Shown one piece after another: positions 54,667 to 63,525 of a stretch of 64,000 nt of DNA. Below the pieces are notes generated by a model. That model was not told where the DNA came from. It did no database searches and worked only from the letters and a program-made list of their open reading frames with translations. Source of the stretch: Fulvimarina manganoxydans (GTDB lineage: Bacteria; Pseudomonadota; Alphaproteobacteria; Rhizobiales; Rhizobiaceae); assembly GCF_900176465.1 (NCBI RefSeq), contig NZ_FWXR01000009.1, forward strand, positions 1 to 64,000. Direction: 5' to 3'. Position numbers and translations under genes: made by a program. Numbering within the stretch: the first letter of the stretch is position 1; each line of letters opens with the position of its first letter.

Positions 54667-55674
54667 ATGAAAGCCATCCGCATCGCAAATCCCGGCGGTC
54701 TCGACCGCCTGAACCTCGTCGACATGGACGAGCCCGGCGCGCCGGGTCCCGGCGAAATCCGCGTGCGCATTCATGCCAGCTCCCTCAACTTTCACGACTA
54801 TGGCGTCGTCTCCGGCAAGATGCCGACCGAGGATGGTCGCATACCCATGTCGGACGGCGCCGGGGTCGTCGAGGCGGTCGGCGACGGTGTCGAGGACTTC
54901 GCGATCGGCGACCATGTGGTCTCGTGCTTCTTTCCCCTCTGGCAGGACGGCCCGGCCCGCGTCGCCGATTTCAAGACGACCCCCGGCGACGGCGTCGACG
55001 GCTATGCGCGCGAGAGCGTCGTCCGGCCCGCCACCTGGTTCACCCATGCGCCAAAAGGTTGGGACCATGACGAAGCGGCGACCCTGACGACGGCGGGCCT
55101 CACCGCCTGGCGCGCGCTCGTCGTCGATGGCGGCATCAAGCCGGGCGACCGGGTTCTGGTTCTTGGCACGGGCGGCGTCTCGATCTTCGCCCTGCAGATG
55201 GCCAAAGCCTTCGGCGCATCCGTCGCCGCGACGTCGTCGTCCGACGACAAGCTCGAACGGGTGCGCGAACTCGGGGCGGATTTCACCGTCAATTATAAGA
55301 ACGAGGCAAATTGGGGCGCGGCCGTGCGTGAATGGACGGGCGGCGACGGTGTCGATCATGTGGTCGAGGTCGGCGGCGCGGCAACGCTCGCCCAATCGAT
55401 CGAGGCCGGGCGCATCGGCGCCCATCTCGCCCTGATCGGCGTCCTCACCGGCCGCTCCGGCGAAATCCCGACCGCCAAGCTGATGGCCAAGCAGCAGACG
55501 CTGCAGGGTCTCATCGTTGGAAGCCACATCATGCAGACCGAGATGATCCGCGCCTTGGAGACGACCGGCATCCGCCCGGTGATCGACAGCCGCTTTGCCC
55601 TGGCCGACATCGCCGATGCCTTCCGTCACGAAGAGGCCGGGAAGCATTTCGGCAAGATCGCTCTGACGATCTAA
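54667..55674 (+). CDS. NAD(P)H:quinone oxidoreductase / zinc-free alcohol dehydrogenase family
   Basis: Medium-chain dehydrogenase/reductase of 335 aa. GroES-like N-terminal half (SSLNFHDYGVVSGKMP, PMSDGAGVVEAVGDGVEDFAIGDHV), then the NADP Rossmann fold with VLVLGTGGVSIFALQMAKAFGA and a GGVDH-like GGDGVDHVVEVGG. No structural zinc cysteines are seen, which fits the quinone-oxidoreductase branch. Substrate unknown. ATG at 54667 chosen; the frame opens at 54595. Its stop codon TAA coincides with the first bases of a family-1 repeat. Confidence 0.88.
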   Translation: MKAIRIANPGGLDRLNLVDMDEPGAPGPGEIRVRIHASSLNFHDYGVVSGKMPTEDGRIPMSDGAGVVEAVGDGVEDFAIGDHVVSCFFPLWQDGPARVADFKTTPGDGVDGYARESVVRPATWFTHAPKGWDHDEAATLTTAGLTAWRALVVDGGIKPGDRVLVLGTGGVSIFALQMAKAFGASVAATSSSDDKLERVRELGADFTVNYKNEANWGAAVREWTGGDGVDHVVEVGGAATLAQSIEAGRIGAHLALIGVLTGRSGEIPTAKLMAKQQTLQGLIVGSHIMQTEMIRALETTGIRPVIDSRFALADIADAFRHEEAGKHFGKIALTI

Positions 55675-55794
55675 TACCAGCGGACATATGAAAGCATCGC
55701 TTTCGAATGTCCGCTGGCAGCCCGAGCGGCGTTTGAGCCCTTCGCCGGGCGTGGATTGACCCAACGGGTCAATTCATTCGTCCGGCGGTATAAG
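55671..55794 (-). repeat. Dispersed palindromic element, family 1, copy 3 (full)
   Basis: 124-bp element between convergent gene ends, 104 of 124 bases identical and gap-free against copy 2. The outer ends (TATACCGCCGGAC on one side and the complement TATACCAGCGGAC on the other) form 13-bp terminal inverted repeats with 2 mismatches. Inner 41-bp hairpin 55677-55717. A second small hairpin TTGACCC-AAC-GGGTCAA lies at about 55755-55772. On the plus strand it encodes MKASLSNVRWQPERRL and a stop. Confidence 0.88.
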
Positions 55795-55858
55795 ATTTCG
55801 AGGGCTCGAGGCGGCGGGCTGGTCCTGCCGTCTGGCCGTCAGAACGGGGCGAACCAGC

Positions 55859-56119
55859 TCAGAGCTTGTCGAGCGGACAGGGCCGCTCCTTCTTGGCGCA
55901 GCGGCGGCGATAGACATGTTCGAAACGCGCGCGCTTACCCATTGCCTCGAGCCGTTCGAGCGCGAGACGGAACAGCGCCTTGCGCTCGGGCTTCTTGCGC
56001 CGGCGCTTGAAGCTCTTCTTCTCCGCCTTCGTCAGGCCACAGCCGACGCAGGGACCGCCTTCGGGGCGCTTGCAGATTCCGATGCAGGGAGACGGCGCCT
56101 TGCGCCAGAGTCCGGCCAT
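55859..56119 (-). CDS. DUF1289 family protein
   Basis: Small basic protein of 86 aa. SPCIGICKRPEGGPCVGCGLTKAE holds four cysteines in the DUF1289 pattern, likely a zinc or Fe-S site; the rest is lysine- and arginine-rich with a helical ERKALFRLALERLEAMGKRA. Function unknown. ATG at 56119 lies a few bases after GGAG. Its 5' end faces the iron-box-containing promoter region of the next gene. Confidence 0.85.
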   Translation of the reverse strand: MAGLWRKAPSPCIGICKRPEGGPCVGCGLTKAEKKSFKRRRKKPERKALFRLALERLEAMGKRARFEHVYRRRCAKKERPCPLDKL

Positions 56120-56270
56120 CCACGGCTCCAAATTGTTCGAGATCGTTCATCGGCCGATCGCGCAAAACCGCTCAGCGATCGTTCGGACGACCGCCCCTTA
56201 AATATCTATGACGGACGGGCTTTGCACGACAAGCGGGGCTCTGTTATAAAGCCAGAGTGTAACAGTCAAC

Positions 56271-56287
56271 TTTAGAACCATTCCAAG
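56271..56287 (+). promoter_or_regulatory. Iron control element (Irr-type box) before the unknown 162-aa gene
   Basis: TTTAGAACCATTCCAAG fits the rhizobial ICE/Irr consensus TTTAGAAnnnTTCTAAA with mismatches only at its right edge. It lies 24 bases before the start codon of the gene at 56311. Irr regulates iron-use and storage genes according to haem and iron status. Confidence 0.55.
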
Positions 56288-56310
56288 GTTCGGAAGGATG
56301 TCTCGAGATC

Positions 56311-56799
56311 ATGAGCGCAGTCTCCGCCCTCGTCTCGACCGAGGATGCCGCCGAAAGCGTCGTCATCCCCTTTTCGCGTCACGCTGCCCAGCCCTGCCCG
56401 ACCTTTGCCCAGCGCCCGGCCGAGCTCGAGCCGGCCGATATGGACCGTTTGAACCGGCTGCGCTGGCTGGCACTGAAGAGCCGTCTCGCCCCCAAGCCCG
56501 ATGTGGAGCGCGCCTGTTACCTCCTGGCGGGAGACCGCAAACGCGCGATCGAACCCGTGGCGAACGCCTTTTTTCGAGGCCTGCAGGCGCATGGCCTTCG
56601 GCCCATCGAACTCTATCGGCCCGGCACGCGTCATCCTTCCGCCGACGAGATTTGGATGTTGCGGCTCATGTTGGCCTATGGCGGCGGCGAGGAGCGGAGC
56701 GCGGCGGCCCTCGTGGCCTGGCGAATTCGCCCCGAAGGGCGCCGATGGATGCGCTTTTTGGCGGCGTCCTTGGCCGAATTCATTCAGGACGCCCTTTAA
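56311..56799 (+). CDS. Hypothetical protein, 162 aa, iron-box controlled
   Basis: I recognise no family. The protein is soluble, with an N-terminal flexible part (VVIPFSRHAAQPCPTFAQRPAEL), then an arginine-rich helical region: DRLNRLRWLALKSRL, ACYLLAGDRKRAIEPVANAFFRGLQAHGLRPIELYRPG, SADEIWMLRLMLAYGGGEERSAAALVAWRI and FLAASLAEFIQDAL. No cysteine motif or signal peptide is seen; one Cys in AQPCPTF and one in ERACYLL. An RBS GGAAGGA lies upstream. Iron-type boxes before this gene and before dps suggest a shared role in iron or oxidative stress. Confidence 0.75.
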   Translation: MSAVSALVSTEDAAESVVIPFSRHAAQPCPTFAQRPAELEPADMDRLNRLRWLALKSRLAPKPDVERACYLLAGDRKRAIEPVANAFFRGLQAHGLRPIELYRPGTRHPSADEIWMLRLMLAYGGGEERSAAALVAWRIRPEGRRWMRFLAASLAEFIQDAL

Positions 56800-56917
56800 T
56801 CACCGGATACGAGGCGGGACGGATCGACCGACCCGCCTTTTTCGTAAGGCATGTTGAGCACCGTGATCGGTCGGGCTTTCCCTTCCGGTGCGGGGAAAAT
56901 TGTCTATTGAACTCCGC

Positions 56918-56932
56918 TTAGAAGCATTCTAA
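56918..56932 (+). promoter_or_regulatory. Iron control element 1 before dps
   Basis: TTAGAAGCATTCTAA, a perfect dyad with a three-base centre, matching the core of the Irr box. It lies 82 bases before the dps start. Confidence 0.7.
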
Positions 56933-56948
56933 ATAGCGCTTCGAAGCA

Positions 56949-56967
56949 GTTTGGAATTGTTCTAAAC
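56949..56967 (+). promoter_or_regulatory. Iron control element 2 before dps
   Basis: GTTTGGAATTGTTCTAAAC, an imperfect dyad of the same Irr-type motif, 47 bases before the dps start. The two boxes are centred 33 bases apart, about three helical turns. Confidence 0.65.
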
Positions 56968-57013
56968 AGGATGTCGGCCCATCGGGTCGCACGACAATCG
57001 AAGGAGACGGATC

Positions 57014-57484
57014 ATGGGCCTCGTTGCCGCCAAGATGGAACCGAACGCCAAGGAAGAGATCGTCGAAGGCCTGACCCAGGCGCTCGCCGAGACCGCGATC
57101 GTGACGCTCAAGGCGCAGAACTTCCACTGGAACGTGACCGGCATGGCCTTCGGCCCGCTCCATGAGCTCTTCCAGAAGATCTATGAGGATCATTTCGAGG
57201 GTCAGGACTTCCTCGCCGAGCGCATCAAGGCGTTCGATGCCCATGCCGAGGGCCGTTACAGCGTCTTCCTGGAGCGCTCCGCAATCGAAGAGCATGACGG
57301 CAAGGCCGACGCCAAGACCATGATCGAGATCCTGATGAAAGATCAGGAGACCCTGTCCTCGACTTGCTCGGCCCTTGCCGAGATCGCCGAGCAGCATGGC
57401 GACTGGGCGACCAACGACATGGCGACCAACCGCATCGAGACCCACGACAAATTCGCCTGGATGCTGCGCGCCCATCTGAAATAA
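57014..57484 (+). CDS. dps: Dps ferritin-like DNA-protection protein
   Basis: Twelve-subunit mini-ferritin that oxidises and stores iron using hydrogen peroxide and can shield DNA. 156 aa. Ferroxidase residues are present: AQNFHWNVTG (His) and DHFEGQDFLAERI (Asp/Glu). The N-terminal tail (MGLVAAKMEPNAKEE) is short with few lysines, so DNA binding may be weak. RBS GGAGA at good distance. Two Irr-type boxes lie in the promoter region and an intrinsic terminator follows at 57515-57545. Confidence 0.95.
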   Translation: MGLVAAKMEPNAKEEIVEGLTQALAETAIVTLKAQNFHWNVTGMAFGPLHELFQKIYEDHFEGQDFLAERIKAFDAHAEGRYSVFLERSAIEEHDGKADAKTMIEILMKDQETLSSTCSALAEIAEQHGDWATNDMATNRIETHDKFAWMLRAHLK

Positions 57485-58106
57485 GACTTCGCCGGTTTCC
57501 ATCGGTAAAAATGACAGGGACGGTCCTTTGGGCCGTCCTTTTTTGTTGGTCGGCGAACGACTGAAGGCTGGATTTTCTTCTCTGTCGAGGAGTTTCTCTC
57601 ACGCTCTTGGTGGCTGGCCAAAGAACGGCCCTTTCAAAAAAACCGGCCTCACCGCACAGGACAGGCGATGGCTGCCAGGCGTTTATACCCGCTATGATTG
57701 CATCCTGTCCTGGCCGCCGGACCTCTTGCAGCGGCCGGGAGACCAGCGGCACAGCGCGAAGACGACCAGGCAAAGCAGGAGCGGGTGTAGAACACGCCTA
57801 CAGAGCGACTTCAATTCGCGCATAGGATGCGTTTCATTGCGTTATACATACAACAATCCCCACTTCGGCGCGCGCGAATGATGACAGAATGTTAAGATAA
57901 AGCTCCCGCGAGAACCCGAAGAATTGACTGAATTCGAAATGAATGACGAACCGAGAGATGCGGGTTACTGAAAATAGGGACTGGCGTGTGCTACCCATGC
58001 GGACTATATTGGCGATCCGTGATCAGTCACGTGTTTGCCGCCTCTTGGGGGAGAGGTCGAGCGCTCGCTAAGCCACGCGGCAGCGCCGCAACTCAGGAAG
58101 GTTTGA
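57485..58106. other. Gene-poor stretch between dps and the XRE regulator
   Basis: Starts with the dps terminator. A minus-strand frame at 57692-57823 could encode a 43-residue peptide with one hydrophobic stretch (VLHPLLLCLVVFALC), but nothing else supports it. The remainder up to the regulator start is GC-poor relative to genes and probably the regulator promoter. Confidence 0.4.
57515..57545 (+). terminator. Intrinsic terminator of dps
   Basis: GGACGG pairs with CCGTCC around TCCTTTGGG (57518-57538), followed by TTTTTT. Confidence 0.92.
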
Positions 58107-58460
58107 ATGTACGATACGAAAGCCGCTTCCCATATCGACAAGAGTGTGGGAGCAAAGATCAAGCTCGGACGCCTGATGGCGGGTCTGTCTCGCGAGAAGC
58201 TAGGCGTGCAGCTCGGCATCAGTTGGCAGCAGATCCAGAAATACGAGTCCGGCGCCAACCGCGTCTCGGCTGGCCGTCTTCACCAGATCGCTCAGATCCT
58301 CGGTCGCGAGATTCAGTGGTTCTTCGAAGACGCCGACAACGAGTCCAGCGATGCCGGCCCGACGCCGCGCGATATCGGGATGGCGCGCAAGTTCAACCGC
58401 CTGGCCGCCGACCGCAAGCGCGCGCTCGAAGCGCTGATCGACGAGATGCAGCGGCCGTAA
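58107..58460 (+). CDS. XRE-family helix-turn-helix regulator (PraR/SinR-like)
   Basis: DNA-binding regulator of 117 aa. HTH_3 domain at about residues 13-68: VGAKIKLGRLMAGLSREKLGVQLGISWQQIQKYESGANRVSAGRLHQIAQIL, followed by REIQWFFEDAD, a layout shared with the rhizobial PraR/PhrR group. The short C-terminal helix (MARKFNRLAADRKRALEALIDEM) may dimerise. It is monocistronic, with RBS AGGAAGG. Targets unknown. Confidence 0.9.
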   Translation: MYDTKAASHIDKSVGAKIKLGRLMAGLSREKLGVQLGISWQQIQKYESGANRVSAGRLHQIAQILGREIQWFFEDADNESSDAGPTPRDIGMARKFNRLAADRKRALEALIDEMQRP

Positions 58461-59020
58461 TTTTCGGCGCTTCATTGATTGCTAGCCGTCCGGCACGCCC
58501 CGCCGGACGATAGGCCCGTGATGACATATGTCGGGAGGCCGCGTGTCCCTGCGGCGATCGAAGCGCGTGATCGATTGGGTTGGCCTGGTCCATGGGGCCA
58601 GTTGGTATCTTAAAGACCCTGACAGCCGAAACGTCTCGATGACGTTATTGGAGCGCGGTCGACAGGATGCCCTGCAGGTTTGGGTGGGTTCTGGCCGATG
58701 CGCCCCGAGGCACCTATTTCGCCATTTGCATATCAGAGCGTCGGTGTGAGCGTCAGCCCGGCATTGCTCTCTAGGCGAAAATTCGGCTCATCACAGTCTG
58801 CTCGGCAATAGCATTCCGCGCGGAAGGCAATCCGCGAGAGGCAGGCCTTTCGACGTTCGAACGTCCATCTCGATAATATGCCGCCTCGCACCTGCCATCA
58901 GGCGCAACCGTCGCGGGGAGTAACGTCAGTGAAGCACAGCGGCTTAGCTGCGGACGCTCAAAGACGCGCCGCCGCGCGGGGCCAGATGCCGCCCACCCCC
59001 GCATGTCCGGTGCTGACGTC
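58461..59020. other. Stretch without a supported gene
   Basis: Between the regulator and the SleB-like gene end. Frames at 58528-58749 and 58771-59109 show no family features and no good ribosome site. No tRNA, hairpin terminator or repeat was seen. Confidence 0.4.
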
Positions 59021-60220
59021 TCACCAGCCGCCATTGAACGTGCGGTAGAAGATGTGCTTGCCGATCTTGTCGACCTTTTCCATCGCGCTCGCCCAGCGCG
59101 GATGCACATAGGTCGCGTGATAATGGGTAGCGGAGCCGACCTCGTTCAGCCAGATTTCGCCTTTCGTCACCTGCTCGGCAACCCGTTGGGCGCGGGAATA
59201 GGAGCCGGCATCGGCGATGCGATCCTTCAGGCCGTCGCAGGCGAAGGAGAATTGGCACCGATTGCGCCAGTTCTGGTTCTGATAGACGACGCCGCAGATC
59301 GTGTTCGGGAAGGCCGGATTGCGGACGCGATTGAGGATGACCTGGGCGACCGCGGCCTGGCCCATCGTGTTCTCGCCGCGCGCTTCGAAATAGATGCCCC
59401 GCGCCAGGCACGCCTGCTCCTTGCTGGATGAGGCTTCGTCGGGCAGCGGCGTTGCGGCCCAGGCATGGTCGTCGTCGCCGATCGGCGGAATGAAGGCCTG
59501 GGGCTGGTCTTTCAGAACCTTCTCGAACAGGGATGCCGCACGATTGGTCTGTCCGCCCTCTTGGCTCGGCGCATAGCCGAGAGCGCTGGTCCCAGCCTCG
59601 CTACCGCCGAGAGAGGCGAGCATCAGCCCGTCCTTGGCGTTGACATCGGGCGCCGGAAAGCGCGGTGGACCCTGCAGACGGAAACTGGTGGCGACGAGAA
59701 CCTCGTCCTGAGGCGTCGGCGCCGGCATGGCGAAGGCGGTGCGAATGCGAGCGGGTCCGCCGGCAACGCGCGAGCCGAGGCCTTCCAGATCGGCGGCCAC
59801 TTCGCCGACCGAGAAATCCGCGTCGGCCAGATAGCTGTCGCGAACGCTGGCGGCGAAAACGCGAGCACCCTTGCCGGAGCGGCTGATGCGATCTTCCTGG
59901 TTCATCAGCGCCAGTTCGTCGGCCAGCGCCTTGCGCACGAGACGACCGGCATTCGACACGTCGACGGAACCAATATGGGTGTTCGCGGCTTTTGTGATCT
60001 GAGAGACTGCCGCGGCATTGATCGGCGTATCCATAAGGGCCGCTTGCCAGCCCTCGCCCTCGATGATGCCGCCTTCGAGCGCGGTCACGTCCTGTTGGCC
60101 GACGATGGCGGGCAGTGCCGTCATCACAGTCAGAGAAGTGGCAACGAAAATCGCGGTCTTGGACATCAACGAGACACCGCGCGCGATGCTTCGTCCCCCT
60201 TCCTTGGCCCCCAAGTTCAT
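59021..60220 (-). CDS. Cell wall hydrolase, SleB/CwlJ family
   Basis: Exported peptidoglycan hydrolase of about 399 aa. A membrane or signal segment lies near the N-terminus (TAIFVATSLTVMTALPAIVG, residues about 20-39). The middle is low-complexity and Ala/Pro-rich. The C-terminal Hydrolase_2 domain (about residues 265-399) reads CLARGIYFEARGENTMGQAAVAQVILNRVRN ... NTICGVVYQNQ ... CQFSFACDG ... GSATHYHATYVHPRWA, containing the family glutamate. Start 60220 (MNLGAKEGG) chosen for the preceding GGGGG; ATG at 60166 or 60265 is possible. Confidence 0.85.
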   Translation of the reverse strand: MNLGAKEGGRSIARGVSLMSKTAIFVATSLTVMTALPAIVGQQDVTALEGGIIEGEGWQAALMDTPINAAAVSQITKAANTHIGSVDVSNAGRLVRKALADELALMNQEDRISRSGKGARVFAASVRDSYLADADFSVGEVAADLEGLGSRVAGGPARIRTAFAMPAPTPQDEVLVATSFRLQGPPRFPAPDVNAKDGLMLASLGGSEAGTSALGYAPSQEGGQTNRAASLFEKVLKDQPQAFIPPIGDDDHAWAATPLPDEASSSKEQACLARGIYFEARGENTMGQAAVAQVILNRVRNPAFPNTICGVVYQNQNWRNRCQFSFACDGLKDRIADAGSYSRAQRVAEQVTKGEIWLNEVGSATHYHATYVHPRWASAMEKVDKIGKHIFYRTFNGGW

Positions 60221-60312
60221 TACGCCCCCGTCACTTTTGGATGACACATTAACAGATGTCTTCAAACATCCCCCGTTAACCTTGTTCTTTGGTTAAGAGA
60301 TCGTGGCGATTT

Positions 60313-61728
60313 TCAGGATGATCGCTTCTTTTTGCCCGCATAAGGGTTCTGAGGCTTGCGCAGACCTATCCTTATAGGCACGCCCTGTAACCCGAATGCC
60401 TCTCTCAGTCCGTTGGTGAGGTAGCGCGTATAGGAAGCGCCAAGCGCGTCAGGACGCGACGTCGAGATCATGAAGGTCGGCGGACGCGTCTTCACCTGAG
60501 TCATATATTTGATGTTGACCCGTCGTCCTGCGACGGCCGGCGGCGGATGGTGGGCGGTCACGCGCTCCAGCCATTGATTGAGCCGCGCGGTCGATACGCG
60601 GCTGTTCCAGATGCGATGGGTCTCGACCACGGCCTTCATCAGCCGGTCGATGCCCTCCCCCGTCTCACCCGACACGGTCACGGCCTTCAAGCCGCGAACC
60701 TGAGGCAGGAGCCGCTCTGTCTTTTCCTTTAGATCGGCAAGCACCGCCTGGCGATCCTCGACGAGATCCCATTTGTTGAAGGCCAGAACCGGCGCGCGCC
60801 CCTCGCGCACGATCAGATCGACGATGGACAGGTCCTGCCGCTCGAAAGGCACGGTGACATCGAAGGCGATGACAACGACCTCGGCAAAGCGCAGAGCCCG
60901 TAGGGCATCGGCGACGGAGAGCTTTTCGAGCTTTTCCTGAACCCGCGCCTTGCGCCTCAGGCCCGCCGTGTCGAACACCTTGACCTGACGGCCGCGCCAT
61001 TCCCACTCGACGGAAATGGAATCGCGCGTGATGCCCGCTTCCGGCCCCGTCAACATCCGCTCTTCGCCGAGAAACCGGTTGATCAGCGTCGATTTGCCGG
61101 CATTCGGCCGCCCGACGATCGCCATGCGCAGCGGCTTGGTTTCGTCATAGGCCGGGATCGTCTCCTCGGTCTCGTCCTCGACCACGACGTCGGTGACCGC
61201 CTCGTCCTCGGCCGGCTCCGGCTCGCGAAAGACTTCGAGACCGAGCGCCTCGACGATCGCATCGCGCAAATCGCCCATGCCTTCGCCATGCTCGGCCGAG
61301 ACCGCGACGGGCTCGCCGAGGCCGAGGGAATAGGCGTCGAGAAGCCCCGCGTCGGAGCCCCGCGCTTCCGCTTTGTTGGCGACCAGGACGACCTTCGAGG
61401 CCGCCTTGCGCACCACCTCGGCAAAGTCGAGATCGGTCGGCGTCAATCCGGCCTTCACGTCGATCATGAAGAGGATGAGATCGGCGGCCGCGATGGCGGT
61501 TTCGGTCTGGGCACGCATACGCCCGGCCAACGAGTCCTCGTCGGCGATTTCGAGACCGGCCGTATCGACGATCTCGAATTCGAGATCCAAAAGTCGGGCC
61601 TCGCCGGGCCGGCGATCGCGGGTAACGCCCGGCTGGTCATCGACCAGGGCGAGCCGCTGGCCCACCAGCCGGTTGAACAGCGTCGACTTGCCCACATTGG
61701 GGCGGCCGATAATGGCGATCGACACCAT
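60313..61728 (-). CDS. der: Ribosome assembly GTPase Der (EngA)
   Basis: Double-GTPase needed for 50S ribosomal subunit assembly, 471 aa. First G domain: [32 protein letters not shown]. Second: [34 protein letters not shown]. The C-terminal KH-like domain ends [20 protein letters not shown]. An acidic linker of about 35 residues separates the G domains. ATG at 61728 begins the conserved [10 protein letters not shown]; the frame opens seven codons earlier. It follows the YfgM-like gene by 42 bases, a common alphaproteobacterial pair. Confidence 0.96.
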   Translation of the reverse strand: MVSIAIIGRPNVGKSTLFNRLVGQRLALVDDQPGVTRDRRPGEARLLDLEFEIVDTAGLEIADEDSLAGRMRAQTETAIAAADLILFMIDVKAGLTPTDLDFAEVVRKAASKVVLVANKAEARGSDAGLLDAYSLGLGEPVAVSAEHGEGMGDLRDAIVEALGLEVFREPEPAEDEAVTDVVVEDETEETIPAYDETKPLRMAIVGRPNAGKSTLINRFLGEERMLTGPEAGITRDSISVEWEWRGRQVKVFDTAGLRRKARVQEKLEKLSVADALRALRFAEVVVIAFDVTVPFERQDLSIVDLIVREGRAPVLAFNKWDLVEDRQAVLADLKEKTERLLPQVRGLKAVTVSGETGEGIDRLMKAVVETHRIWNSRVSTARLNQWLERVTAHHPPPAVAGRRVNIKYMTQVKTRPPTFMISTSRPDALGASYTRYLTNGLREAFGLQGVPIRIGLRKPQNPYAGKKKRSS

Positions 61729-61770
61729 GGTCGTGATCCTGTTCCGCAAGGCCCTTCCGGGCCTCGCCCT

Positions 61771-62592
61771 TCAATTCGTTTCTGGGCTCGCCGCAGCCGG
61801 CGCCTCGGCACCCGGCTGGTCGCTCGTCGCGGCGCCGGCCGGTGCCGTGCTTCCGCCGGCATTGGCCGGTTCGGCCGCGCTTGCCGGCGCTTCCGTAGCA
61901 GCGCCGTCGGATGGTGTCGCCGAGGCTGCCGGAGCGGGCTTTTCGGCCGCAATCAATTCCAGCATCAGTCGGGCCCGCTGGGCAATGCCAGACGGCGCAT
62001 CGCCGGCATCGACGATGGTCTGGAAGAGATCGGCGGCGGTCTCCGTTTCCCCCGCCTTCCAGGCAGCGAGGCCGATCGCCTCACGCGCGGCATAGCGCAG
62101 GGCGTTGTCCTCGCCTGTCAGGCGCTCGGCCCGACCCCTCACATCGGCGAGCGAGCCGGCATCGACGAGAAGATAGGCGGCTCTCAGATCGGCCATGTCG
62201 CGCAAGGGCTGCGGCACGCTGGAATCGCCGGCGACATCGCCATAGGAGGCGATCGCCGCTTGCGCATCGCCGCTCGCGGCCTCCGCATTGGCGATGGAGA
62301 GGCGGGCGAGTTCGGGATAAGCACCCCAGCCATCGGCCGCCAACTCGCGGAAGGCCGCGATCGCCTCGTCGGTCTTGCCCTCGCGAACGAGATCCTGGGC
62401 CGCGAGATAGCGATCGCCTGAGGCGTTCGCCTCGCTCGTCGCATAGCGCTCCCAGCCCACATAGGCGGCCGTTGCCAGAAGGATGAGGACAATCGCGGTG
62501 ACGATCACGGTGCCGAAGCGGGTCCAGATCGCCTTGATCCGATCCTGGCGCAGCTCCTCGCTCACCTCTCGGAAGAAACTCTCGTCGCTCAT
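61771..62592 (-). CDS. YfgM-like tetratricopeptide membrane protein
   Basis: Inner-membrane protein of 273 aa with one transmembrane helix at about 27-48 (FGTVIVTAIVLILLATAAYVGWERY) after a short cytosolic lead (SFFREVSEELRQDRIKAIW), then periplasmic TPR-like repeats (about 60-215) and a Pro/Ala-rich tail of about 55 residues. It is the usual upstream neighbour of der in this group. YfgM works with secretion-associated chaperones in Escherichia coli; the role here is inferred. Confidence 0.87.
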   Translation of the reverse strand: MSDESFFREVSEELRQDRIKAIWTRFGTVIVTAIVLILLATAAYVGWERYATSEANASGDRYLAAQDLVREGKTDEAIAAFRELAADGWGAYPELARLSIANAEAASGDAQAAIASYGDVAGDSSVPQPLRDMADLRAAYLLVDAGSLADVRGRAERLTGEDNALRYAAREAIGLAAWKAGETETAADLFQTIVDAGDAPSGIAQRARLMLELIAAEKPAPAASATPSDGAATEAPASAAEPANAGGSTAPAGAATSDQPGAEAPAAASPETN

Positions 62593-62712
62593 CGCCTCGC
62601 TCTAATTCGGCATTGCCCGGCCGGACCGCATGGGCGCGGCCTCTTGGATATGCGGGACTTCTAACAAGTTTTTGGCGCGGGGAAAGGGCAAAGCGGGCCG
62701 AAGCGCTCGCTT

Positions 62713-62730
62713 GGGGCCCGAAGAGGCCCT
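62713..62730 (-). terminator. Weak hairpin at the end of the NnrU gene
   Basis: Minus strand AGGGCC-TCTTC-GGGCCCC forms a short stem overlapping the stop region. No T tract, so low confidence. Confidence 0.3.
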
Positions 62731-63299
62731 TATCCGACCGGCGAAACGCCGAAGAGATAGCGATGGAGAAAGGCGATGAAGAGGCCGGCCATGATGAGCC
62801 CGATGGCGAGCGCTGCGATATCGCCCTTCGCCGAGACTGCGCCCTTGACCGGCAGCGGCCGGGACAAGGCGGATGCGTAGTCGGCGAGCGCCCAGGCGAG
62901 AAAGGCGCCGAAGAGAACCACATCGGCCACCATTCCATTCGCCAAGAGATGGCCGAGCGCCCAGAGCGCGACGCCGAGAACCATCGGATGCTTCACCGCC
63001 TGCTTGATGTGGCCTGCCGGTGCATAGGCCGCCGCGACGAGGACAAAGGCGATCGGCACGAGAATGAGGGCGAGATGGGAGAGCCCGGCGACCGGCTCGT
63101 AAAGAAAGCCATATTCGCCATAAGCCCGCTGATAGCCCATCGAGACGAGGACGATGCCGATCAGGGACAGAACGGAATAGACGCCCTTATAGCTCATCTC
63201 GCCGAAGCGTTCGACGAAAGCCGTTCGGCCGCCATCGGCGACGATGCGCACGGAATGGAGACCAAGAAAGAGGATGAGACCGAAGATCAGAAGCGCCAT
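62730..63299 (-). CDS. NnrU family membrane protein
   Basis: Inner-membrane protein of 189 aa with about six helices, family NnrU (first described with nitrite/nitric oxide reductase expression). Typical parts are LILFLGLHSVRIVADGGRT, YKGVYSVLSLIGIVLVSMGY, HLALILVPIAFVLVAAAYAPAGHIKQAVKHPMVLGVALWALGHLLANG and LPVKGAVSAKGDIAALAIGL. Histidines in HIKQAVKHP and GHLL resemble isoprenylcysteine methyltransferase-like folds. RBS GGGAGATG before ATG 63299. No denitrification genes are in the window. Confidence 0.9.
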   Translation of the reverse strand: MALLIFGLILFLGLHSVRIVADGGRTAFVERFGEMSYKGVYSVLSLIGIVLVSMGYQRAYGEYGFLYEPVAGLSHLALILVPIAFVLVAAAYAPAGHIKQAVKHPMVLGVALWALGHLLANGMVADVVLFGAFLAWALADYASALSRPLPVKGAVSAKGDIAALAIGLIMAGLFIAFLHRYLFGVSPVG

Positions 63300-63525
63300 T
63301 GCGCATCTCCCATGACGGAGGGCGGAGGGGCCTTTCTGATAGCACGGCACTTTGCCCATGCCGATGACATGCGCTTGCGTGATGTTGCAGCAGGCCGGCG
63401 GGCGGGCTGCCCCATCGGGCGAGCCGCATCCTGCGCTTCCCACGCCTTATGTGAAATGTCATGGTGAAGCGCCGCATGGGCCGGAAGCGAGATCCGGCGA
63501 GTTCGCCCGATCCGAAAGGGAGCAT

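Noticed and set aside
57692-57823. 43-aa peptide with one hydrophobic stretch on the minus strand
   Set aside because: No ribosome site, no family and no context; chance frame is equally likely.
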